Below are positions 27,587 to 35,488 of a DNA stretch of 64,000 nt, piece by piece. Source of the DNA: an uncultured Spirochaetaceae bacterium (lineage in GTDB: Bacteria; Spirochaetota; Spirochaetia; Sphaerochaetales; Sphaerochaetaceae); assembly GCA_944389025.1 (NCBI GenBank), contig CALXKU010000001.1, positions 1 to 64,000 on the forward strand, written 5' to 3'. The number at the start of each line of letters is the position of its first letter. The first letter of the stretch is position 1. Position numbers and translations under genes: made by a program. The notes beneath the pieces are model-generated. The model did not search any database, was not told the origin of the DNA, and saw only the letters and a program-made list of their open reading frames with translations.

Positions 27587-27685
27587 ACTAACACAGTTTG
27601 TCCAAATAAAAACTATGTTCAAATCGCCCGTGAGGGTCTCCCGTCGTAGGGATTAAAAATCATCCTTGGAAAGGGTGATTTTTTT
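27587..27685 (+). ncRNA. Predicted tracrRNA
   Basis: About 99 nt opposite and upstream of cas9. The anti-repeat is ACTAACACAGTT (27587-27598, identical to the plus-strand repeat), then a short TGT bulge, then CCAAAT (27602-27607), pairing with the first 20 or so bases of the minus-sense crRNA repeat. Two small hairpins follow (CCC-GTGA-GGG at 27627-27636; TCCC/GGGA at 27639-27652). Then comes an 11-bp terminator stem (27657-27667 with 27671-27681) and a T run to 27685. A strong promoter lies just upstream. Position, pairing, and terminator agree, so I consider this well supported. Confidence 0.88.
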
Positions 27686-27727
27686 GTACCATCAGTCGAT
27701 AATTAGGATAGCATGAAATCTGAGAAT

Positions 27728-27733
27728 ATTATA
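27728..27733 (-). promoter_or_regulatory. Possible -10 box of the cas operon promoter
   Basis: TATAAT on the minus strand within the 180 bp upstream of cas9; the -35 region at 17 bp (CTAAGA) is poor. If used, the cas9 leader would run through the whole antisense of tracrRNA. Confidence 0.35.
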
Positions 27734-27835
27734 CAAAATTTGGATAAGAATCTTAGAATAGCGTAATACCAGAGTTTCAATTTCTTCAGAAACCAAGAAG
27801 TAAATTGAGTCTTTCAACAATTTTTCATCTCCATT

Positions 27836-27863
27836 TTGTTTTATTCCATTTTAGGTGTATAAT
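27836..27863 (+). promoter_or_regulatory. Promoter of the molybdenum hydroxylase operon
   Basis: TTGTTT at 27836-27841, 16 bp, TATAAT at 27858-27863, preceding the operon that starts at 27930. Transcription should begin near 27870, with a 60-base leader and GGAG at 27919-27922 as ribosome binding site. Confidence 0.55.
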
Positions 27864-27879
27864 CATCTTAGAAAGTTCT

Positions 27880-27899
27880 AATGAAGATAATTCTTCATT
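27880..27899. promoter_or_regulatory. Palindrome just after the hydroxylase promoter, operator candidate
   Basis: AATGAAGA-TAAT-TCTTCATT, a perfect inverted repeat with 8-bp arms, about 10 bp after the expected transcription start. It could be a repressor site (a TetR gene lies at the end of the same cluster) or an RNA stem in the leader. Confidence 0.5.
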
Positions 27900-27929
27900 A
27901 TACAAAGAAAAAGATAATGGAGTGCTTAT

Positions 27930-30071
27930 ATGGCAGCAACAAGGATTGATGATAAAATCAGGCGCTCAGACGCTTTAAGCAAGGCCAGAGGAGAGGCGAA
28001 ATACGTTTCCGATCTCTTTTTCGACGGCATGCTTTACGCCATGATGCTCAGAAGTACGGAAGCCAGAGCTGATATCATCAGCATCACACCTCCAACTCTA
28101 CCCGACGGGTATTATTTCATCACCGCAGATGATATTCCTCCCGAGGGTAAGAACGGACTGCATATGATAGCAGAGGATTGGAGATGCTTTGCAAAAGGTG
28201 ATGTGAGGTTCGTCGGAGAGACTATCGGTCTTTTCGTTGGTCCTTCTAGGGCCGTGCTCAAGAGCCTTGTGGATAACACGAAGGTCGAATACAGCGTTAA
28301 GGAAGGTGCGTATTCAATAGATGATGCGATAGCTATAAAGGGTGGCCCGATCGTAGAGGGAAAAGAAGATGACGTCATGTGTCAGCTTTACTGCGAGAAG
28401 GGAAGGGACATGGAGAGCGTCTTCAAAGAGGCTGATGAGATTCTCACAGAGACATTCGAGACAGGATTTCAGGAGCATGTTCACCTTGAGACGAACGGCG
28501 CTGTCGTGATGGAGGAGGGTGAGAACTACGTGTTCTACATCTCATGCCAGTGTCCGTTCTATGTGAGAAAGTCTGTTGCCGGGCTTCTGGGTATTCCTGT
28601 AGAGCGTGTGATAGTCAGACAGACTACTACCGGAGGTGCTTTCGGTGGAAAGGAGCACTTCCCAGATGTGCTTGCCGGTCCTCTTCTTGTTGCTGAACAT
28701 AAGATTCATAAGCCGATAAAGCTAATCTTCGACAGGGAGGAGGATATGGAGTTCTCCGTCAAGAGGCATCCTTCGAAGATAATATATAAATCTGCAATCA
28801 AAGACGGGAAGCTTATCGGAACCAAAGGTGACATCTATTACAACTGCGGAGCATACCTCTCCGCATCGTTCGTAGTTCTTCAGCGTGGAGTATTCCATGC
28901 CAACGGCGTGTACGATATCCCGAACACCTATCTTACGGGATATGGCATGGCTACGAACACCTTCCCAAGCGATGCCTTCCGCGGCTTCGGTGCACCTCAG
29001 ACCTTGTTTGCAATTGAGATGCATATGAGTCACATCGCAAGAAGGCTTGGAATCGATCCTGCAGATTTCAAGAAGAGCATGTTCCTGAAGAAGGGCGGGG
29101 AGACGGTGACGAACGGCCATGTGGTTGAGGAAGTCATGCTGAACGAGATGTTCGACAACATCGCAAAAGAGTCCGATTACTACCGAAAGAGCAGGGAGTA
29201 CGGATATGGCTCGGGACGTGGCATCGGTGTGAGTTTCTATAACCATGGTGGAGCTTTCACCGGTAACGGTGAGCAGGCGATAATCAAGGCTCATGCCCGT
29301 CTCAGGAAGGAAGGGGAGCGTGTCATAATCGAAGTGGGCTCCACGGAGATGGGACAGGGTTTCCAGACCATACTGAGAAAGATTGCGGCAGCGGTTCTCG
29401 AGATTCCTATCGAGAATGTCGACTATCCGAATCCAGACACATCCTGTGTCCCCGATTCAGGACCGACCGCAGCATCCCGCTCTACTATGATTGTAGGTCG
29501 TCTCATTGAGCGCTGTGCCCAAGAGATGAAGGAGCGCTGGGGAGAAGGGGACTTCACCGTTGAGAAGGAATATGAGCATCCGGACGGATTCCCATGGGAT
29601 CAGAGCACGTTCCGCGGGGACGCGTACCTCGGGTATGGCTGGGGAGCGGCTATCGTTGAGCTCGAGATCGACAGGCGTACTAATGAGGTTGTAGTCAAAG
29701 GCATCTGGTCAAGCCATGAGATCGGTAAGGCGATAGACGAGCTCATCGTACACGGTCAGATCAATGGAGGTGTCATACAGAGTCTCGGATATGCCTCCAT
29801 GGAGAAGATGGAGAACAGGAATGGTCACTTCAAGCAGACGAGCATGTCCGACTATGTGATACCTACCAGCATGGATTTCCCGGAGCAGTACTATCACATC
29901 CAGGAGAATCCGTATGAGTTCGGTCCATTCGGTGCCAAGGGTATGGGAGAACTCGTTTTCAACGGTGCGGACGCAGCATATGTCGATGCCTTAGAGAGGG
30001 CCATCGGCAAGGAAGTATATAAGATTCCTCTTCCACCAGAGGACATAGAGGAGGCGCTGAGAAATGCTTGA
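27930..30071 (+). CDS. Xanthine dehydrogenase-type molybdenum-binding subunit
   Basis: 713-residue large subunit of a molybdenum hydroxylase, probably acting on a purine or other N-heterocycle. Molybdopterin-contact motifs are seen: TTGGAFGGKE, DAFRGFGAPQ (Arg in the substrate pocket), GSTEMGQGF, and FGAKGMGE with the catalytic Glu near the C-terminus. The downstream genes supply the 2Fe-2S and FAD subunits, completing a three-chain xdhABC-like enzyme. The neighbouring selenium genes suggest a labile selenium in the active site. Exact substrate is unproven. It overlaps the next gene by 8 bases. Confidence 0.9.
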   Translation: MAATRIDDKIRRSDALSKARGEAKYVSDLFFDGMLYAMMLRSTEARADIISITPPTLPDGYYFITADDIPPEGKNGLHMIAEDWRCFAKGDVRFVGETIGLFVGPSRAVLKSLVDNTKVEYSVKEGAYSIDDAIAIKGGPIVEGKEDDVMCQLYCEKGRDMESVFKEADEILTETFETGFQEHVHLETNGAVVMEEGENYVFYISCQCPFYVRKSVAGLLGIPVERVIVRQTTTGGAFGGKEHFPDVLAGPLLVAEHKIHKPIKLIFDREEDMEFSVKRHPSKIIYKSAIKDGKLIGTKGDIYYNCGAYLSASFVVLQRGVFHANGVYDIPNTYLTGYGMATNTFPSDAFRGFGAPQTLFAIEMHMSHIARRLGIDPADFKKSMFLKKGGETVTNGHVVEEVMLNEMFDNIAKESDYYRKSREYGYGSGRGIGVSFYNHGGAFTGNGEQAIIKAHARLRKEGERVIIEVGSTEMGQGFQTILRKIAAAVLEIPIENVDYPNPDTSCVPDSGPTAASRSTMIVGRLIERCAQEMKERWGEGDFTVEKEYEHPDGFPWDQSTFRGDAYLGYGWGAAIVELEIDRRTNEVVVKGIWSSHEIGKAIDELIVHGQINGGVIQSLGYASMEKMENRNGHFKQTSMSDYVIPTSMDFPEQYYHIQENPYEFGPFGAKGMGELVFNGADAAYVDALERAIGKEVYKIPLPPEDIEEALRNA

Positions 30072-30540
30072 TAAAAAGATTACTTTCACTCTCAACGGAA
30101 AGAAGGTGGAGTTCATCGGAGATCCGCTGAGAAGACTTATAGACACGCTGAGGGAGGATTTTGGTCTCACCGGTGTTAAAGAGGGATGCGGAGAGGGCGA
30201 ATGCGGTGCCTGTTCCGTGATAAAGGATGGAAAGCTCGTGACAAGCTGCATAATCCCGATGGGAGCGGTTTACGGTGCGGACATCTGGACGATTGAAGGC
30301 ATCAGGGATACCGAGCTCGGCTCTACTATAGTCGAGGCTTTCGCTGATGGAGGGGCGGTGCAGTGTGGATTCTGCATCCCGGGCATGGTTCTCGCATCAT
30401 ACGTGCTTTTAAAAGAGAAGAGCGACCCGAGCGAGGAGGAGATCAGGCAGGCGATCAGCGGAAACATCTGCCGCTGTACTGGCTATGACCTCATCGTCAA
30501 GAGCATCCGCCTTGCAGATGAGAGAAGGAGGGGAGTATGA
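30064..30540 (+). CDS. Hydroxylase 2Fe-2S subunit
   Basis: 158-residue iron-sulfur subunit carrying two [2Fe-2S] clusters that pass electrons from molybdenum to FAD. All eight cysteines are present: CGEGECGAC with a later Cys in the plant-ferredoxin-like N-domain, and QCGFC with CRC in the helical C-domain. Length is standard. It overlaps both neighbours (8 and 4 bases). It is the only intact 2Fe-2S partner in the cluster, since the related domain in the 959-residue protein downstream has lost its cysteines. Confidence 0.94.
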   Translation: MLDKKITFTLNGKKVEFIGDPLRRLIDTLREDFGLTGVKEGCGEGECGACSVIKDGKLVTSCIIPMGAVYGADIWTIEGIRDTELGSTIVEAFADGGAVQCGFCIPGMVLASYVLLKEKSDPSEEEIRQAISGNICRCTGYDLIVKSIRLADERRRGV

Positions 30541-31397
30541 ACACGTGCTACATTCCTGAGAATCTTACGGAAGCTCTCGAGATCAGAAGAAAGACGCATG
30601 CCCTTCCCCTTGCGGGAGGTACCGATCTCATGGTCCAGGCGAAACAGGGGATTGGAATCAATCCCGTTTTCAAGAGTCCCATCATGATAATAACCGGACT
30701 TGACGAGCTTAAGGGAATAAGGGTTGAGGATGATGGAACGCTTGTGATCGGCGCTCTTACGACAAGTGCCGAGATTGCCGCGGATGAGCGTGTCTTCTAC
30801 CATATAAGAACAGCGGCAAGCCAGATGGGTGCGATATCGCTGAGAAACACTGCCACGATAGGAGGGAATATCGCGAACGCATCCCCGAAGGGGGATCTCC
30901 CTCAGCCTCTAATCCTTCTTGATGCGACACTTACTCTTGCCTCATTGGATGGGGAAAGGGAGATGAAGGTTGATGATTTCATCACCGGTGCGAAAAAGAC
31001 AGCCCTCAATGATGATGAGATAATAAAGGAGATAAGGGTTAAACCTGTAGAGGCTAACTATCTGTTCTATCATAAGATAGGAACGAGGAAGGCCAATGCG
31101 ATAAGCAAGCTCTCCCTTTCTGCCATGGCTAATGTCAAAGATGGCCTCATCCTCGATTTCAGGGCATCAAGCGGAGCCGCCGGAGACAAGGTCAAGAGAA
31201 AGAGGGAAGTAGAGGAGATGCTCATTGGAAAAGCCGTAAGCGATATCCCGTCTCTTAAGGATGGGTTTCTTACAGCATGGAATGGCATACTCTCGCCACA
31301 TGCGATGCCGACCTACAGAAGGGAGAGTACGAAGAGGATGCTCTCTTACTTCCTTGATAAGATAAGTGAAGGCGCTGAGCTTGGAATAATCAGTTAG
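30537..31397 (+). CDS. Hydroxylase FAD-binding subunit
   Basis: 286-residue FAD subunit of the CO dehydrogenase/xanthine dehydrogenase flavoprotein family. The two FAD-contact motifs are intact: LAGGTDLMVQ (about residue 21) and TIGGNIANASPKGD (about 107). The C-terminal domain typical of the family is present. It would pass electrons from the 2Fe-2S subunit to NAD+ or another acceptor. It overlaps the 2Fe-2S gene by 4 bases. Confidence 0.92.
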   Translation: MNTCYIPENLTEALEIRRKTHALPLAGGTDLMVQAKQGIGINPVFKSPIMIITGLDELKGIRVEDDGTLVIGALTTSAEIAADERVFYHIRTAASQMGAISLRNTATIGGNIANASPKGDLPQPLILLDATLTLASLDGEREMKVDDFITGAKKTALNDDEIIKEIRVKPVEANYLFYHKIGTRKANAISKLSLSAMANVKDGLILDFRASSGAAGDKVKRKREVEEMLIGKAVSDIPSLKDGFLTAWNGILSPHAMPTYRRESTKRMLSYFLDKISEGAELGIIS

Positions 31398-31405
31398 GAG
31401 GTTCT

Positions 31406-32074
31406 ATGAGAGAACTGATAAGAGTTAATAGCCTTGAGGAGGCTCTTGGAAAGAAAGGGGCGTATCTTGCAGGTGGAACCGAGATACTGAGACTCGATTC
31501 CCCTCTGGATAAGGCAATCTCTGTTATCGACATCCTTCCATTCCTCTCAAAGGAGGTTGAGGATGAAGGGGATTGGATCAGAATCGGAGCTGGATGCACT
31601 TTTTCATCCCTCCTTTCCTCTGCTCTCATTCCTTCTTTCCTTAAGGAGGCGCTCTCTTACATGAGCTCCCCTGAGCTCAGGGAGATGGCGACAATCGGGG
31701 GGAACATAGCCTCCTTTAGGGATGACTCGTTCCTGATTCCAACTCTCGCCTCTGCCTATGCACGCCTTGAGGTCCTCTTACCAGGGGGAAAGGAATGCAT
31801 ACCGCTCTCCTCTTTTAAGAGGGATGGTGGGATAATCCTTTCAATAACTGTTAGTAAAACGGCTGATGTAAAGAATTTCAGGGAGAGCCTGACAAGCCAT
31901 TCCCATGCTGTTGTTACCGCCGCTTTCAGTTCTGAATGCGAATGCTACGCGGTGAAGGGTAGTGGGATATTCTTCGACCATGATAGTCTCTCTTTTGCTT
32001 CCGACATGTATGGAAGTGCCGAGTACAAGAGATATCTGTCTGAGCTTTACCGGTCAGAAAGCGGGAGGTCATGA
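31406..32074 (+). CDS. Short, divergent FAD-subunit-like protein
   Basis: 222 residues related to the same flavoprotein family but shorter than the usual 280-290. The first motif AYLAGGTEILR is kept. The second reads ATIGGNIASFRDDSF, where the SP.GD part that contacts FAD is replaced. The C-terminal domain is reduced. It has its own ribosome binding site (TTAGGAGG) and is coupled by a 4-base overlap to the 959-residue hydroxylase after it. Whether it still binds FAD cannot be told; it may have become a structural partner. Confidence 0.75.
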   Translation: MRELIRVNSLEEALGKKGAYLAGGTEILRLDSPLDKAISVIDILPFLSKEVEDEGDWIRIGAGCTFSSLLSSALIPSFLKEALSYMSSPELREMATIGGNIASFRDDSFLIPTLASAYARLEVLLPGGKECIPLSSFKRDGGIILSITVSKTADVKNFRESLTSHSHAVVTAAFSSECECYAVKGSGIFFDHDSLSFASDMYGSAEYKRYLSELYRSESGRS

Positions 32075-34950
32075 TGGAAATCAGAGCAAGAATAAACGGT
32101 AAGAACGTATTGCTTCACGGGGATGCGATGAGCAGTCTCAGAAGGGCGCTTTATGATGCGGGATATAACAGCGTACGCGACAGCGATGACGGGGAGGGGT
32201 TCACAGGAAGTGATACCATAGTCTTCAATTCCCGTCTCATGTACTCCAATCTCATTCCGCTCTTCAGGGCCGATGGTGCTGAGATATACACACCCGAGTG
32301 TCTTATTAAAGATAGGAAGATAAACGATGTCCAGCAGGCCATGATCGATGCGGGAATCGTACAGAGCGCATATAACGCTCCCTCTGCGGCACTTATCCTG
32401 ACATCTCTCCTTGATAGGAAGCCGGATGCTACGAGGGAGGATGTGAAAGAGGCTCTTTCAGGGCTTTTCGTCCGTGATGCGGGGTATGAGCACTATTATC
32501 TAGCAGTAAGGCTTGCTCAGGAGAAGAGGAAGCACGGTAAGTATATTTCTCTCATTGCGCCATCTTTCAGGGAGGGCTTGGAGTACGTTGGAAAGCCGAC
32601 TGGAAAGATCGATGGAGAGGCTCTGGTCTCTGGTGAGAAGGTTTTCGTGGAGGATAAGGTTCTTTCCGGCTACAGCGTTCTTAGAGTACTCAGAAGCCCT
32701 TATGCGCATGCATATATCAAGAGCATAGACTCCTCTGCGGCGGAGAAGCTTGAGGGCGTTGACGCAGTCATCACATGTTTCAACTGTCCAGATGTGTATT
32801 ACATGCAAGCCGGGCAGGGGAATCCGGAACCAAGTCCTCATGACAGGAGGCTTTTTAACCGCAAGGTCCGTCATGTCGGAGACAGGGTTGCGGCAGTGGT
32901 TGCGGACAGCGATGAGATTGCAGAGAAGGCCCTTTCCCTCATTAAGGTGGAATATGAGGCGCTAGAGCCCGTATTCACGGTGGAAGAGGCGATGGCAGAT
33001 GGTGCTCCTCTCGTTCATAACGGCATTGTCGAGTACCGCTCTGGAGCCCCTGCTGACCTTGATGAATATAACAGGAATGCAAATCCCCTGGATGGAAAGG
33101 TTATCTATCAGTTCCCGCTTCACGGAGATATAAGGCATAATATCGCAGCCGGTGCTCATGGTGGTATCGGGGATATCGAGAAAGGTTTCAGCGAAGCTGA
33201 TGCCATAGTCGATTCAACCTATCAGACGAGCCAGGTGCAGTGTACTCCTCTGGAGCCCCATGTGTGCTACTGCCGCCTTGAGAACGGAAGACTTGTCATT
33301 CATGCCTCTACACAGGTTCCTTATCATGTCAGGCGTATCGTAAGCTGGGTATGCCAGATTCCTGAGCATAAGATCCATGTCATAAAAGAGAGGGTAGGTG
33401 GCGGATACGGAAGCAAGCAGGATATTCTTGTCGAGGATCTTGCAGGATATGCGACGTGGATCACAGGTAAGAGCATCTATTACCGCAATTCACGCGAGGA
33501 GGAGTTCTGGGCCAATTCCACACGTCATCCGATGAGAGTCAGGGTGAAAATGGGCGGAAAGAAGGATGGAACGATCACAGCGATTTACATGGATGTCAGG
33601 GCGAACACCGGTCCTTACGGCAATCACTGTCTTACGGTCCCTATGAACGCATCCAGCAAGACACTCCCGATTTTCGCTGTTGAGAATATGTACTACGACC
33701 TTCTCACGTATTATACGAACATACCTCCAACGGGTGCCTATCAGGGGTATGGTGCGCCGAAAGGCTATTTCGGAATCATAAGCGCGATGGGCGAACTTGC
33801 TATGAAGCTTGGTATCGATCCACTGATGATGGCAAAGAAGAACATAGTGCATTCGGGCTACATGCTGGAGATTCTCAAAGGGCTTGGCGAAGGGCGTGAG
33901 GGAACGGTTGTTCCTGTCGGTTCCTGCGGCCTCGAGGAGGCTCTCGATAAGGGTGCCAGGATGATAGACTGGGGTAAGAGGGAGATCTCCGAGGATCCTG
34001 ACTGGGCGATAGGAAAGGGTTTTGCCATGATTCAGCAGGGCTCGGGACTGCCTGGTCTCGATCACTCGAATGCACAGGTCAAGCTTGTCGCAGATGGAAC
34101 TTTCCTTGTCCTCTCCGGTGGTGCTGATATCGGAACGGGGCTTGATACCATAAGTGCCAAGTGCTGTGCCGAGATAATGAAATGTCCTCTGGAGGACGTT
34201 TCGGTCGTCTCCGGTGATACGGACTCATGCCTTTTCGATACCGGTGCATACGCCTCAAGCGGTACTTATTTCAGTGGGAATGCATCTCTTAACGCTGCAA
34301 AGGATCTCAGGAGAAAGGTGATTGCCGAAGCCGCACTTCAGATGGGTGAGAGAGAAGAGGATCTTGAGCTTGTGTATCCTGGAAAGGTCGTTTCGAAGAA
34401 GAGTGGGCTTGAGCTCAGCTATAAGGATCTGATCCATACCGCCCTTGCAGGGGACGGAAGGGGAGCCATCGTTGGCACTGGATGCTTCGTAACACCTAAT
34501 TTCGCTGTTCCTTACGGGGCGCATTTCGCTCAGGTTGCGGTAAACAGGAAGACCGGTAAGGTCAAGGTTATGAAGTTCTACGCTCTTCAGGATGCCGGAA
34601 CTCCGATCAATCCAGAGCTCGCGCTCTGCCAGATGTATGGTGCGGTTCAGAAGAGCATCGGTCATACCCTTTATGAGAACATGGTCCTTGATAAGAGTGG
34701 AAAATGCATCAACGGCAATTTCACCGATTACGGTGCTCCAATGATTGAGGAGGCGCCAGAGGATTTCAAGGCCGTGTTAATCGATATCAATGATCAGTAC
34801 GGGCCGTTCGGTGCGAAGTCGATCTCTGAGATAGCGACAAACGGGGCTGCCCCTGCGATTGCGATGGCGATTGCCGATGCAGTCGGAGTCTGGGTACGTT
34901 CCTGGCCGATCACTCCTGAGAAGATTCTTCGCGAGATGGGCAAGCTGTAA
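32071..34950 (+). CDS. Selenium-dependent xanthine dehydrogenase-like protein with cysteine-less ferredoxin domain
   Basis: 959-residue fusion typical of the selenium-dependent XDH family: an N-terminal 2Fe-2S-type region (about 1-155) and a molybdopterin domain. The catalytic part looks intact: VGGGYGSKQ, GAYQGYGAPKG, GGADIGTGLDT, and FGAKSISE with the Glu. The N-terminal region aligns along its length with the intact 2Fe-2S subunit two genes upstream, but every cluster cysteine is replaced. QCGFC corresponds to QSAYN, CRCTGY to VRDAGY, and the first-cluster region reads DSDDGEGFTGSD. This cannot hold [2Fe-2S] clusters. Electron flow must use another subunit or be absent. Stop overlaps the convergent TetR gene by 41 bases. 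Confidence 0.88.
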   Translation: MMEIRARINGKNVLLHGDAMSSLRRALYDAGYNSVRDSDDGEGFTGSDTIVFNSRLMYSNLIPLFRADGAEIYTPECLIKDRKINDVQQAMIDAGIVQSAYNAPSAALILTSLLDRKPDATREDVKEALSGLFVRDAGYEHYYLAVRLAQEKRKHGKYISLIAPSFREGLEYVGKPTGKIDGEALVSGEKVFVEDKVLSGYSVLRVLRSPYAHAYIKSIDSSAAEKLEGVDAVITCFNCPDVYYMQAGQGNPEPSPHDRRLFNRKVRHVGDRVAAVVADSDEIAEKALSLIKVEYEALEPVFTVEEAMADGAPLVHNGIVEYRSGAPADLDEYNRNANPLDGKVIYQFPLHGDIRHNIAAGAHGGIGDIEKGFSEADAIVDSTYQTSQVQCTPLEPHVCYCRLENGRLVIHASTQVPYHVRRIVSWVCQIPEHKIHVIKERVGGGYGSKQDILVEDLAGYATWITGKSIYYRNSREEEFWANSTRHPMRVRVKMGGKKDGTITAIYMDVRANTGPYGNHCLTVPMNASSKTLPIFAVENMYYDLLTYYTNIPPTGAYQGYGAPKGYFGIISAMGELAMKLGIDPLMMAKKNIVHSGYMLEILKGLGEGREGTVVPVGSCGLEEALDKGARMIDWGKREISEDPDWAIGKGFAMIQQGSGLPGLDHSNAQVKLVADGTFLVLSGGADIGTGLDTISAKCCAEIMKCPLEDVSVVSGDTDSCLFDTGAYASSGTYFSGNASLNAAKDLRRKVIAEAALQMGEREEDLELVYPGKVVSKKSGLELSYKDLIHTALAGDGRGAIVGTGCFVTPNFAVPYGAHFAQVAVNRKTGKVKVMKFYALQDAGTPINPELALCQMYGAVQKSIGHTLYENMVLDKSGKCINGNFTDYGAPMIEEAPEDFKAVLIDINDQYGPFGAKSISEIATNGAAPAIAMAIADAVGVWVRSWPITPEKILREMGKL

Positions 34951-35476
34951 GGGTCGCAATACGCTCTTCAAGCATTGAAAGATTTAAATCCCTTCCTTCC
35001 ATCACATATGAGAGGAGGGGATTTATCATTGCTCCTGAGAGTATGTCATCAAGCATCGCGTTCTCCTGGCTATACTCTTTTGTAAGACTCTCTGCCAGAG
35101 AATACCTTACTGCGTTCAGCATCTTCTCAATAAGGCTGTAGCGGTTGGCATTCGTTAAAAGCGTTTTTATTCTTCTCCTGTTCTCTGAGAACGCAGAGAA
35201 GAGGGATTCAAGGTATTCCTTGATTCCTGATGAGTTTGATCCCGCATTAATTATATCCTCTGCAACCGTGTTCTCCGCAGCCTCAAGAACATCATCAAGT
35301 CTTTCATAGTATGCGTAGAAAGTGCTTCTCTCAACCGCGGCTTTTTCTATCAGGGTACGTACGGAAATGTTACATTCCCCCTCTGTCAGAAGGTCTATCG
35401 CAGCATCCTGCATTTTGAACTCAGCGGAAGTCGTATTCTTTTTGATGCAATCTTTTACGAATGAATATCTGTTCAT
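34910..35476 (-). CDS. TetR family transcriptional regulator
   Basis: 188 residues with an N-terminal helix-turn-helix of TetR type (ISVRTLIEKAAVERSTFYAYYE, given in part as TLIEKAAVERSTFYAYY, about residues 40-60) and a ligand-binding C-terminal part without recognisable specificity. It has a good ribosome binding site (GGGAGG). It lies directly downstream of the hydroxylase operon on the other strand, with overlapping 3' ends, so it may control that operon through the palindrome at 27880-27899. This is inference. Thirteen bases separate it from the upstream helicase gene. Confidence 0.82.
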   Translation of the reverse strand: MNRYSFVKDCIKKNTTSAEFKMQDAAIDLLTEGECNISVRTLIEKAAVERSTFYAYYERLDDVLEAAENTVAEDIINAGSNSSGIKEYLESLFSAFSENRRRIKTLLTNANRYSLIEKMLNAVRYSLAESLTKEYSQENAMLDDILSGAMINPLLSYVMEGRDLNLSMLEERIATLTACPSREESSQE

Positions 35477-35488
35477 GTATGCCTCCCA

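Noticed and set aside
28722-29294. 190-codon frame opposite the molybdenum subunit gene
   Set aside because: Antisense to a conserved enzyme core; composition is unlike a real protein of this genome.
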